From Aureispira sp. CCB-QB1 (lineage in GTDB: Bacteria; Bacteroidota; Bacteroidia; Chitinophagales; Saprospiraceae): 33,729 nucleotides of DNA. The position numbers and the translations under genes were made by a program. Of the stretch, positions 7,937 to 15,202 are shown piece after piece; the stretch's first letter is position 1, and each line of letters opens with the position of its first letter. The stretch spans positions 1 through 33,729 of the forward strand of contig NZ_JHBV01000143.1 in NCBI RefSeq assembly GCF_000724545.1. Direction: 5' to 3'. The notes under the pieces are model-generated. The model was not told where the DNA came from. It was given only the letters and a program-made list of their open reading frames with translations, and searched no databases.

Positions 7937-9637
7937 ATGAAAGTCTTCTCTACTTTTTCTGGAATAGGAGGATTTGAACTAGGAATAATCAAAGCACTTT
8001 GAAAAGAAAACATTCAAATTGTGGGCTATTCAGAATTGGATAAATTTTCTAGTGCTGTTTTAGCATATCGTTTTCCTAGTATTCCTAACTATGGAGATAT
8101 AAAGCAAATCAATATTGAGCAATTGCCAAATTTTGATGTATTGGTTGGTTGATCGCCTTGTCAGGACCTAAGTATTAGCAAGTGAAATAGAGAAGGACTA
8201 ATGGGAGCAAGAAGTGGTTTATTCTTTGAGTATGTTAGAATTTTAAGAATCAAAAAACCGGCTTTCTTTGTCTTGGAAAATGTTGCTAGTATGAAAAATG
8301 AAGACAAAGATTTTATCTCTGAAACATTGGGCGTACAACCCGTCAAAATCAATTCTGCTCTATTAACTGCTCAAAATAGAAATAGATACTATCGAACCAA
8401 TATTCCCAATATTGGCCAACCTAAGGATAAAGGAATCTTTTTAGAACACATTTTAGAAGATACTGTTGATGAAAAATACTTTGTAGATTGGCAAAATAGA
8501 AGAGGAAAAAAGTTCTATTTAACAGGATTTGAAACGGCACCAACTACTTTCTATTCTGCAAGAACCGAAGAAGGTTACCAGGAAAGAAATAGAAACAAAG
8601 AGCTCTTTGGTGTCGCAAAAGAAAGCAGGAATAAATACACCACAAAATATATCGCTAAAGATACACCTAAAGCCAATTGTTTGACTGGAGGAATTCGCAG
8701 AGAAAATTTATTGATTGTACACAAAAAATGAGGATTTGGCCAAAATGAGTTAGCTGTAAGAATGCCAACGCCTATTGAGTGTGAACGTTTACAAGGTTTT
8801 CCTGATAATTGGACCTTAGTTCCTCGAAAGGATAGAATGATGTCAGACACACAAAGATACAAGCAAACATGAAATGCTGTTACAGTAGATGTTATTGAGC
8901 ATATTTTTAAAGCACTCAAAGAGTACCTTAATCAAACAAATCAATCTTTGCAGAGTGACACGTTTATAGCTCCTACAACATTACTCCAGAACAAGAATAT
9001 TCCTTGATATGTGGCTTACTATATTCATCCTTTGAAGCAAGGTTTCAAATTGGCTACTCAAAAAGCTATTGTAGAATATTTTGCAAAAGAAGATCAAACC
9101 TCAATAGTAGAAACTTTTATTGAATCCAATAGAGAAAAAAGAACAGGATTCTTTGAGGCTATTCGTTACTGCAAAAAACATGACTATTGTTTAGTTATCG
9201 CCAATTTGAGAGTACTTTCTTTAGATGTGGATTTAATCTTCAAAGCCAAACAACAATTAGGAGATCTATTTAAATCTTGTGATTTACCTACGAGTGATAG
9301 GCTTTCTATTTCAATTGCTATTGGCTTTTTGCAAAGGAATAAAGAGTTATATGCCATCAAATCTAAAGCTGCGTTCTCTGTCCTAAAAGCTCAAGGCAAG
9401 ATTTTTGGTTCTTCTCAAAATTTCACTCCTGAGACTAGAAAAATGGGTAGGATAGCTTTTCAAAAAAAGGCTTCTACTAATCCTAAAAAAAAGCAATTGG
9501 TTCAAATTATTTCCAAGTGTAGAGCTCAAAGAATGTCATTTGATCAAATTGCTAATGAATTGAATAAAAAGGGCTTTACTACTATTAGAGGAAAGCGTTT
9601 TTATAGAGCTACAGTTAAACGTTTAAACCTACCCTAG
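7937..9637 (+). CDS. C5-cytosine DNA methyltransferase fused to a dead serine-recombinase domain; six in-frame TGA codons
   Basis: From ATG to TAG there are 566 codons with no TAA, TAG or frameshift, but six TGA (8000, 8150, 8183, 8729, 8870, 9005; residues 22, 72, 83, 265, 312, 357). Residues 1-330 are a cytosine-5 methyltransferase: motif I FSGIGGFELG, motif IV G-TGA-S-PCQ with catalytic Cys75, motif VI ENV at 114-116, RLQGFPDNW, and motif X TGA-NAV at 312. Family consensus requires glycine at residues 72 and 312, so TGA reads as Gly, as in code 25. Residues 357-566 align with serine recombinases, but the active-site RVST is replaced by IHPL, DRLSR by RVLSL, and the late E.R residues are gone; the C-terminal DNA-binding part remains. 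Under the standard code only fragments would be made. The first frameable standard pieces start at 8201 and 9011 (GTG). Confidence 0.85.
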
Positions 9638-9676
9638 TTTCTTAATTCTAATGAAAAAAGCCCCTAATAACCAATT

Positions 9677-9895
9677 TTATCTAGCATAGTTATACTTTAC
9701 ATTTGTGTTAATGTAACTATTTAAACCACTTCCTCGTTCTGCTAACTGTTTCATATTTTCTATATTTCGTCTACCAGCACTTCTGTAAGTGTATAAATAA
9801 CTCCTTCCTGTGCGAAATTTTACTTTTATATAGTTAGAACCTGTTTCGTAACTATAAACTCCGCTGCCACCGCTTCTATTTGAATATCTTTGCAT
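9677..9895 (-). CDS. KTSC-domain protein
   Basis: This is a small 72-residue protein. Almost its entire length matches the KTSC domain: SGVYSYETGSNYIKVKFRTG, then YLYTYRSAGRRNIENMKQLA and GSGLNSYINTNVKYNYAR. KTSC is a short domain of unknown role, frequent on plasmids and phages and sometimes attached to lysyl-tRNA synthetase. It is the last gene of a minus-strand run of small genes (10715 down to 9677), with no clear terminator after it. Confidence 0.8.
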   Translation of the reverse strand: MQRYSNRSGGSGVYSYETGSNYIKVKFRTGRSYLYTYRSAGRRNIENMKQLAERGSGLNSYINTNVKYNYAR

Positions 9896-9923
9896 AATTC
9901 TTATTTAATTTAATTTAATATCC

Positions 9924-10152
9924 CTATCCTTTTGGGGGATGTGGATCGTTACCAAAACTATTTTTTTGTCGTATTTGTCCTTGTTTATTATGTATTATGA
10001 ATAACAAGTTCAGATTTTTGATTTTGTGCGATACCTCGTGCTACTTTAATTGCTTCTTTTTGTGTTTTAGTTATCTTGGTAGCATTTTGATTACCTGCAC
10101 CTTTAACTGCCCATCCTTTTTTATGGGGGACTACATGCTGATTATTTTTCAT
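9924..10152 (-). pseudogene. DUF2188 protein broken by a 7-base tandem duplication
   Basis: The first 54 codons (10152 to 9988) encode MKNNQHVVPHKKGWAVKGAG... through SELVIHNT and then TAA. Just past this, in another frame, the missing end of the domain is present: NKQGQIRQKNSFGNDPHPPK followed by G and TAG at 9924-9926. Removing one copy of the duplicated heptamer CATAATA (plus-strand 9986-9999) restores a single frame of about 73 codons ending in the usual DUF2188 tail. DUF2188 is a small domain of unknown function. The rest of the gene is undamaged, so the break is recent or reversible by slippage. Confidence 0.8.
9986..9999. repeat. 7-base tandem duplication (TATTATG x2) causing a frameshift
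   Basis: Two adjacent identical heptamers lie inside the DUF2188 gene. One copy gives a full-length protein and two copies give a premature stop. This is a classic slipped-strand product. Confidence 0.85.
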
Positions 10153-10209
10153 TTCTTTTTATTAAATTGATTAAGAATTATATGCTGACGAAAATCGCCA
10201 GCATATTTT

Positions 10210-10341
10210 TTAGCGTAGAAGTTTAGCTAATCCTGCACAAATCAAAGCAAACATAGCAGCTCCTGCTATTCCTTTTGCTAGTTGACCATCAGTCTTAACA
10301 CAAACATCACCTTTACAAAGGCTTAAATTGTTTTGCTTCAT
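10210..10341 (-). CDS. 43-residue putative membrane peptide
   Basis: This short gene reads MKQNNLSLCKGDVCVKTDGQ, then LAKGIAGAAMFALICAGLAK and LLR, ending in TAA. The second half (about residues 21-40) is one hydrophobic helix rich in Ala and Gly, so a single membrane span is likely. It lies between the HNH gene and the DUF2188 gene on the same strand, with similar spacing. I do not recognise a family. Start context is the Bacteroidota-like AAAAATG. Confidence 0.65.
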   Translation of the reverse strand: MKQNNLSLCKGDVCVKTDGQLAKGIAGAAMFALICAGLAKLLR

Positions 10342-10409
10342 TTTTATGAAATTAAATTAAAAAATATGCTTAAAATTCTTTCAAAATTTTAAGCGTTTAA
10401 AATTGAATA

Positions 10410-10715
10410 TTAGGATGACGTTACTTTACAAGACCAACTAGGATAGTTATCAGATTTATATCTATTGTTCTCCCATTGAAGCGGTTGTAAGTTTGATAAA
10501 TGATCACTCCCTCCTTTTTCTTTTGGCTTTATATGGTCAAGCTCCCATCCATATTTTGAATTAGTATTGCCATACTGATCTCTTTGCATCCATGCTCCAC
10601 ATTTGTCTTTTCGATAAGTATTCTTATCATATCCTGATACAATTACTCCTTTTTCCCAAACAGCTTGGATTGTATCATAATTAAAGTTGGTGCCTGAAAT
10701 TGTAGAATTATACAT
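10410..10715 (-). CDS. HNH endonuclease-like protein
   Basis: This is a 101-residue protein. An N-terminal part has a single C-x-x-W element (KDKCGAWMQRDQYGN). The HNH core is GWELDHIKPKEKGGSDHLSN, followed by LQPLQWENNRYKSDNYP. The DH, the central N and the final N of the family are all present. Such stand-alone HNH proteins can be nickases, homing-type nucleases or defence effectors. It is the first gene of the minus-strand cluster and diverges from the sigma-factor gene across a palindromic region. Confidence 0.8.
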   Translation of the reverse strand: MYNSTISGTNFNYDTIQAVWEKGVIVSGYDKNTYRKDKCGAWMQRDQYGNTNSKYGWELDHIKPKEKGGSDHLSNLQPLQWENNRYKSDNYPSWSCKVTSS

Positions 10716-10814
10716 TTTGCTTATTATTTATTTTTGTAATTATTATATTTGAGGTATTATTCAATTATTATCAAATTCTTATTAGAATTTTGATGTCCTC
10801 ACTAATTATATACG

Positions 10815-10834
10815 AAAACCGTTGCAACGGTTTT
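10815..10834. promoter_or_regulatory. Perfect 20-bp palindrome between HNH and sigma-like genes
   Basis: AAAACCGTTGCAACGGTTTT is fully self-complementary. It sits 28 bases before the sigma-like ATG and 100 bases before the HNH ATG. It can be a dimeric operator for both divergent promoters. The T5 at its right end also allows a terminator reading, less likely at this position. Confidence 0.6.
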
Positions 10835-10839
10835 TAGTA

Positions 10840-10851
10840 TGTATATATACA
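10840..10851. promoter_or_regulatory. 12-bp palindrome TGTATATATACA
   Basis: This second perfect palindrome lies five bases after the first and ends ten bases before the ATG at 10862. It probably overlaps the -7 region of the sigma-like gene, so it is placed to control it. Confidence 0.4.
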
Positions 10852-10861
10852 CAACCCTTAT

Positions 10862-11521
10862 ATGAGTGACTGGAAACAGTTTGAAAAGGTTGATACACAA
10901 ACCTTAATAAAATATATTCAAGAAGAGAGTCTTAATGAAAAAAAGCAAGATGCTGTTCTATTAGCATTAATGTTTAGGTTTCGTGATGAACTTGTACAAA
11001 CGCTAGTAATTATTTGTAATAGCAGAGGGTATGATGAAGACGTTGCTTATACAATTGCCGAAAATACATTTATAAAATTTGCTAAGACTAAAAAATTTAA
11101 TGCTCAAAAATGTACTGCTAAAAGTATTGATAAGTGTTTCAAATTATACTTGAACAGAATAGCAAGTAATTTACTAGCTGACTATTACCGCAACATAGTA
11201 AGAGAATCCAAAGGGTTATGTTATACAGGAAATGAAGAAATAATAACTTCTTTACCAAATATTAACGAAAATGTATTGTCTCCTATAGATAAAGCTATAC
11301 ATTGTGTACTAAAAAACCTTCCTCATGAAGAGTTAGTTGTTTACCTAACTTATAAGCAATATGAAAAAAAAGGAACTAAATTACCCCGAAAATTACACGA
11401 AAGTTTACGAACATACTTAGGAGGAAAGACTCAAAGTACAATCCGTTCTTATAAGAAAAAGGCTTTTGATAAAGTAAAACAAGCTATCACATTAGCTAAA
11501 TCAATGCAACAACACCCTTAA
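10862..11521 (+). CDS. RNA polymerase sigma-70 (ECF-like) family protein
   Basis: This is a 219-residue protein. Residues ~55-110 match sigma region 2 (DEDVAYTIAENTFIKFAKTK, then LYLNRIASNLLADYYRN). Residues ~145-215 have the shape of region 4, with an atypical, divergent recognition helix (TYLGGKTQSTIRSYKKKAFD). It may direct RNA polymerase to plasmid promoters or act as a DNA-binding regulator. It is two bases upstream of 11524-12267, so the two form an operon. Family membership is good; the targets are unknown, though the palindromes just upstream suggest autoregulation. Confidence 0.7.
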   Translation: MSDWKQFEKVDTQTLIKYIQEESLNEKKQDAVLLALMFRFRDELVQTLVIICNSRGYDEDVAYTIAENTFIKFAKTKKFNAQKCTAKSIDKCFKLYLNRIASNLLADYYRNIVRESKGLCYTGNEEIITSLPNINENVLSPIDKAIHCVLKNLPHEELVVYLTYKQYEKKGTKLPRKLHESLRTYLGGKTQSTIRSYKKKAFDKVKQAITLAKSMQQHP

Positions 11522-11523
11522 AT

Positions 11524-12267
11524 ATGGATCATATAAAAAAATATATCAATTCTGTTGGTTTGGATTTTCCAACTACAGAACAGGAATTAGATAACTTTGA
11601 AAGGATTCATCAGGATAAAAAACATATAATTCCAGAAGGTAAAGCTGATCCTTATGATATTCTTAAAAGAATAAAGCAAAAAAATGAAGGACAAAAAAGT
11701 AAAAAAAAATACTTTAAAAGAGTTGTTCTCGCAGCAGAAATTACCTATAAATGCCATTCTCATAGAACTTTTGGAAGGGTAAAGTTTCAAAAACTGCAAT
11801 ATCTATGTGAACAAGCTTCAAACATGGAATTACAAAATAACTATTTAAAAAAGGCTGCTGGACCTTTTGATAATAAATTCATTCACTCAATTGGTAATGA
11901 ATTTAAGAAACTAGGTTGGTTTAATGTCGAAAAGGTAAATAATAATGGCTATGAAAAAGTAAATTATACACCACTTGATAATGTACATAATTATAACCAA
12001 TACTATTCTCGATATTTTCAGCAAGAAAATGAAAAAATACAATACATTATCAACTTATTCGTAGAAAGTAAAACTAGAGAAGTAGAACTAGTTGCGACTA
12101 TTTTTTATTGTTGGAAAGAAATAAAAAATGAAAAAAGTATTTTCTCCAATCAATTGATAATAAAAAAAGTATACGCTTGGGCTAAAGAAAAAAAGAAATT
12201 TACAGAAAGAGAAATTATCAACAAAATTTCTTGGATGCAAACAAAAGGAATCTATCCAATCAATTAA
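11524..12267 (+). CDS. Hypothetical protein with an 'AAGPFD' domain, partner of the sigma-like protein
   Basis: This is a 247-residue protein. After a charged N-terminus, residues ~75-155 read as a compact domain (GRVKFQKLQYLCEQ, LKKAAGPFDNKFIHSI, FKKLGWFNVEK). This resembles the helical domain appended to some type I restriction specificity subunits and, more loosely, Panacea-type antitoxins. The last third is helical and lysine-rich. It starts two bases after the sigma-like gene and may act as an anti-sigma or antitoxin-like partner, which is inference from the pairing. A strong hairpin terminator follows. Confidence 0.45.
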   Translation: MDHIKKYINSVGLDFPTTEQELDNFERIHQDKKHIIPEGKADPYDILKRIKQKNEGQKSKKKYFKRVVLAAEITYKCHSHRTFGRVKFQKLQYLCEQASNMELQNNYLKKAAGPFDNKFIHSIGNEFKKLGWFNVEKVNNNGYEKVNYTPLDNVHNYNQYYSRYFQQENEKIQYIINLFVESKTREVELVATIFYCWKEIKNEKSIFSNQLIIKKVYAWAKEKKKFTEREIINKISWMQTKGIYPIN

Positions 12268-12333
12268 AAGTTGTACTATACTTCTATAAAAGAAGAATCA
12301 ATAAAAAGGGTCGTTTTTTTTAATACTAAAAAT

Positions 12334-12376
12334 AGTCCCAGAAGCTTTCAATTTAATGCTGAAAGCTTCTAGGACT
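12334..12376. terminator. Bidirectional hairpin terminator
   Basis: Arms at 12334-12350 and 12360-12376 pair over 17 bases with a single wobble and a nine-base loop. There is an A-run after the right arm (for minus-strand transcripts the T-run is on the left, near 12314-12321). It sits between convergent genes ending at 12267 and 12418. Confidence 0.75.
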
Positions 12377-12417
12377 ACCAAAAAAACTTCATGTATAATT
12401 GTTATACCGTTAAAAAA

Positions 12418-13371
12418 TTAAGGTCTAACAAATAACACCCTATCTTTATTCCTATTATTAAAAAATGTTTCAACAGTTGCTGTCATATCATATAAATAAC
12501 CACCTGAACTATCTAAAACATCTCGGAGTAATAATAAACTATTGTTATAATCAATACTTCCATTAGACTTATATCTTGTAATATATCCAACAATTGTATA
12601 AAAATGACCATAATTAGAAGCATGAAAACTAGGCATAATCATAGGTCTATGATAATTTACTCCATCCATTGCTCTTTGGTAAAAGTGAGCCAAATCTATG
12701 AGGTCATCAAAGCTAGAATTTGGATAGTCATAATTAGGGAAATTACTACCTCGTGCTGCATATTTTAAGTCAGCTACACTAGAAGCATATTGCCCATCAT
12801 TATTTCTATCTGCTCTATAGAGAGGGTCATTAGCCCAAAATGCTTGATGAATTTGTTGAAGCGTTCTATTTTTCCCATGTTTACTACCAACAGCTTTTAA
12901 GCAAGTGTGTCCACACCAATAATATCTATTGGGATTTTCATTAGGATCAAATTGATAATAGTAAGGAACGTAAGTATATCCAGTATTGTTAGAACTAGAA
13001 CGATGAGTTTGATTTTTTTCTTGTAGTTTGATTTTATCTATAACTTCTTGCCTAGGTAAATTAGGATTAATATTTAATTTGTCTAACAATTCTAAATGTC
13101 CTTCTTCAATTGTCTTTCCATATTTTTCTAAATATGAAATATCATCCTTAGTATATTCGATAAAAAACAACCCTCTTTCTTTACCATCTAACTCGCTTAG
13201 AATAATATTTTTTATTTTATCTGATAACTTAACATTACTAGGAATAGTCGCTAACCCTTCAATTTTTTTCAAAAAAATAGCGTCATTTTGTAATTTAGAG
13301 TTTTCTTTCTCACAAGAAAAAACGCCAATAAGAATTAGCAAGCTTAAAGCTAAAATTGCAATTTTTTTCAT
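12418..13371 (-). CDS. Lipoprotein with C39-like (papain-fold) cysteine peptidase domain
   Basis: This is a 317-residue protein. The lipoprotein signal ends IGVFSC with lipidated Cys20. Residues ~35-120 are a helical leader. From about 133 there is a C39/papain-like domain: VPYYYQFD, catalytic Cys in YYWCGHTC (Cys153), His256 in GHFYTIVGY and Asp284 in LLLRDVLD. Such domains cut peptides or cross-links. Attached to a membrane lipid, this one could act on periplasmic or surface substrates, or be an exported effector. The gene stands alone, bounded by the terminator at 12334. No inhibitor or immunity partner is visible. Confidence 0.7.
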   Translation of the reverse strand: MKKIAILALSLLILIGVFSCEKENSKLQNDAIFLKKIEGLATIPSNVKLSDKIKNIILSELDGKERGLFFIEYTKDDISYLEKYGKTIEEGHLELLDKLNINPNLPRQEVIDKIKLQEKNQTHRSSSNNTGYTYVPYYYQFDPNENPNRYYWCGHTCLKAVGSKHGKNRTLQQIHQAFWANDPLYRADRNNDGQYASSVADLKYAARGSNFPNYDYPNSSFDDLIDLAHFYQRAMDGVNYHRPMIMPSFHASNYGHFYTIVGYITRYKSNGSIDYNNSLLLLRDVLDSSGGYLYDMTATVETFFNNRNKDRVLFVRP

Positions 13372-13597
13372 AGTTGTTTGTATTAAAATTTGTAAAATTA
13401 ATTAGAATAACACCTATCACATATTTTTATTATATGGAGTTTGATAGGATAAACAATAGAATGCAATTAAGCGGACTACCTCTAGTAATAGGAAAGAATA
13501 ACATTCTTCTCATCGTTATATAATTTATAAGTTTAATTAATATGAGAAGAAAAAAAGGAGAGAAACCATTGAATAAACAACTAATATGTTTATAATG

Positions 13598-13717
13598 CTT
13601 GTCATATCCTTGATATTAGTATTGCGTGGATGAAGTTTGGCGACTACTAAACGCTTTACTACCTTTTCTTCTCGGATTGCTATATAGCTATGCTGGTATT
13701 CAGTATAGCTATTTTTT
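13598..13717 (+). ncRNA. Candidate small RNA ending in an intrinsic terminator
   Basis: A TATGTTTA element at about 13586-13593, with TTG some 15 bases upstream, resembles a Bacteroidota promoter. The hairpin ATAGCTATGCTG / CAGTATAGCTAT followed by T5 (13684-13717) would end the transcript. Between them lies ~85 bases with no reading frame. The transcript would point away from 13371 and towards the end of 13799-15133. Evidence is structural only; the family is unknown. Confidence 0.3.
13684..13717 (+). terminator. Intrinsic terminator on the plus strand
   Basis: A 12-base stem (one G-U pair) with a GTATT loop is followed by a T-run. No plus-strand protein gene is upstream within 300 bases. 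Confidence 0.6.
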
Positions 13718-13798
13718 GTACGAGCTTAAATATATGAAATTATTTTATCTTAAATAAATTTGAATTCAATTAAATTTTAAAGTAATTCAAATTAAATG

Positions 13799-15133
13799 TT
13801 ACAATTCTAAGAATTTAGAAAATTCAGACTTTAAAGTTGGAGTAACTTTAATCAAATTATTAGGTTCATTTGAAAACTTCTGAAAATAGGCTTTTACTTT
13901 AGCTAAATTATCTTCTGCATTTTCAGATTCTTTTGCTAAAATGAGTACCCGAAAAGAAAGCAACTGCCTTCCTGTATGCTGCATACCTGTTAAGATACCT
14001 TCCATGAAATCTGTTTTTTTAGTTGTTTTATCAGGTATACTTGCTTGTAAAAAAGCGTATCTACTATCTTGGTAAAGAGGGTCTTGTTTAAAGACAAAAT
14101 TTAAACAGGATTCATAACGTGAAAGCTCTCCCCTCCAAAATCTATGAACTTTATCATAAGAATGTAATTCTGCAAGAAATTTTCCTTGCTCGTATTCTGT
14201 CCAAATTTTTAATGTGTATATAGATATTTCATGTTCTTCTTCATTATATTCACTATATAGGTGATAGACATAATATACCTTTGCTTTTTCATAGCTTTCT
14301 CCTCCATAGTGTTGTAACTTTTTATCACTAAAAACCTTTTTTCGTTCGATGTCATAATTCTTAAAAAAATCATTCAAGTTTCTATGACTTTTGATAATAG
14401 TTTGAGGTATTCTTAGACAATTTTTATCTTTATCTGAAAGGAAACGTCTAATGTTTCTATCAACTTCTAAATATCCTTCTGTACCAGCTAGTAGACGTTT
14501 TGATTCCATACTTTTTGGTGCTTCTTCCGTTATAACCATTATAACATTTCTCGCATCCAACTTATGTCCTTCTCCTATATTACTATAATGTCCTATTGCC
14601 AAAGTAGGCTTAGAACCAACTCCTACTGCAAATTTAACATGAAGATATTTATCTCTTGTATAGGCATCAAAGAGATTCAAAACTAGATAAGAACCTGATT
14701 TATCTAGCTCAAATGTTCCAAAATAATCCCTAATCCTTCCTTCATCATCAGGTAGATTTTTAATTTCCACTTTATATTGCTCCCATATATGAACAATGGC
14801 TTTTCCCAACCCTCTATCTTCTGGGCTATTTCCATAATAAAAGTATAAATACCAATGAGTATTTATGTACTCCATGGCTTTTCCATAAGTATAGTTCTTT
14901 ATTTTTTGAAATAGCTCTTTATCATTGATAGCAAAGTACTTTTTCTTTTCTTCACTATATTCTATATCGAACGTTGATTCTATACGTAGCAATAAAGGAT
15001 CATTCGGTGAACAACCCTTTTTTTTATGCGATAGGGTACTTGCTGGAATATTCAAATAAGATGATACATCTTTTTGAGGTAAGCCCATTTTTTTTAAAAA
15101 ATCCAATGCTAGTTTTAATTGGCTCATGTACAT
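13799..15133 (-). CDS. Helix-turn-helix protein with large unknown C-terminal region
   Basis: This is a 444-residue protein. The first ~50 residues form a helix-turn-helix (LPQKDVSSYLNIPASTLSHK). The remaining ~390 residues are a mixed alpha/beta region that I do not recognise, with two similar-looking beta-rich parts (near 150-205 and 275-420) and aromatic residues typical of ligand-binding folds. A DNA-binding head plus a sensor-like body suggests a regulator. The perfect inverted repeat at 15127-15168 overlaps the two possible start codons (15133 and 15127), which fits self-repression. It is downstream of the mobilisation genes on the same strand. Confidence 0.5.
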   Translation of the reverse strand: MYMSQLKLALDFLKKMGLPQKDVSSYLNIPASTLSHKKKGCSPNDPLLLRIESTFDIEYSEEKKKYFAINDKELFQKIKNYTYGKAMEYINTHWYLYFYYGNSPEDRGLGKAIVHIWEQYKVEIKNLPDDEGRIRDYFGTFELDKSGSYLVLNLFDAYTRDKYLHVKFAVGVGSKPTLAIGHYSNIGEGHKLDARNVIMVITEEAPKSMESKRLLAGTEGYLEVDRNIRRFLSDKDKNCLRIPQTIIKSHRNLNDFFKNYDIERKKVFSDKKLQHYGGESYEKAKVYYVYHLYSEYNEEEHEISIYTLKIWTEYEQGKFLAELHSYDKVHRFWRGELSRYESCLNFVFKQDPLYQDSRYAFLQASIPDKTTKKTDFMEGILTGMQHTGRQLLSFRVLILAKESENAEDNLAKVKAYFQKFSNEPNNLIKVTPTLKSEFSKFLEL

Positions 15134-15168
15134 TTCAATTTAATTAAAAAATCAAATTGAAATGTACA
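15127..15168. promoter_or_regulatory. Perfect 15-bp inverted repeat over the start codon
   Basis: The arms TGTACATTTCAATTT (15127-15141) and AAATTGAAATGTACA (15154-15168) are separated by 12 bases. The left arm covers both possible ATG codons of the helix-turn-helix gene. It can be an operator for that protein, or an RNA hairpin hiding its start. Confidence 0.7.
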
Positions 15169-15202
15169 CAAAAACAACCAAAAAGTTACTAATCAAACTT
15201 AT

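Larger units (their letters stand above)
13372..13798. other. 427-base intergenic region
   Basis: There is no convincing protein gene, only a 29-codon and a 17-codon open stretch on the plus strand without supporting signals. The right half carries a terminator-like hairpin on the plus strand (13684-13717) although no plus-strand gene precedes it, which points to a possible small RNA. Confidence 0.5.

Noticed and set aside
8575-8919. Minus-strand open frame opposite the methyltransferase
   Set aside because: It is a shadow of the plus-strand gene; the predicted protein is low-complexity and Ser/Leu-rich.
7937-9637. TGA as tryptophan (code 4) in the methyltransferase fusion
   Set aside because: Motif X GN(A/S)V and motif IV GGSPC need glycine at two TGA sites, and Trp at ParA residue 4 would disrupt the P-loop strand. 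All other genes encode Trp by TGG.
7937-9637. Ordinary pseudogene with random stops
   Set aside because: All six interruptions are TGA, none are TAA or TAG, there is no frameshift over 1.7 kb, and the stops fall at conserved glycines.
9011-9637. Separate recombinase gene starting at GTG 9011
   Set aside because: The frame is continuous with the methyltransferase if TGA is read through, and there is no start or ribosome-site context at 9011. I keep it as a fallback only.
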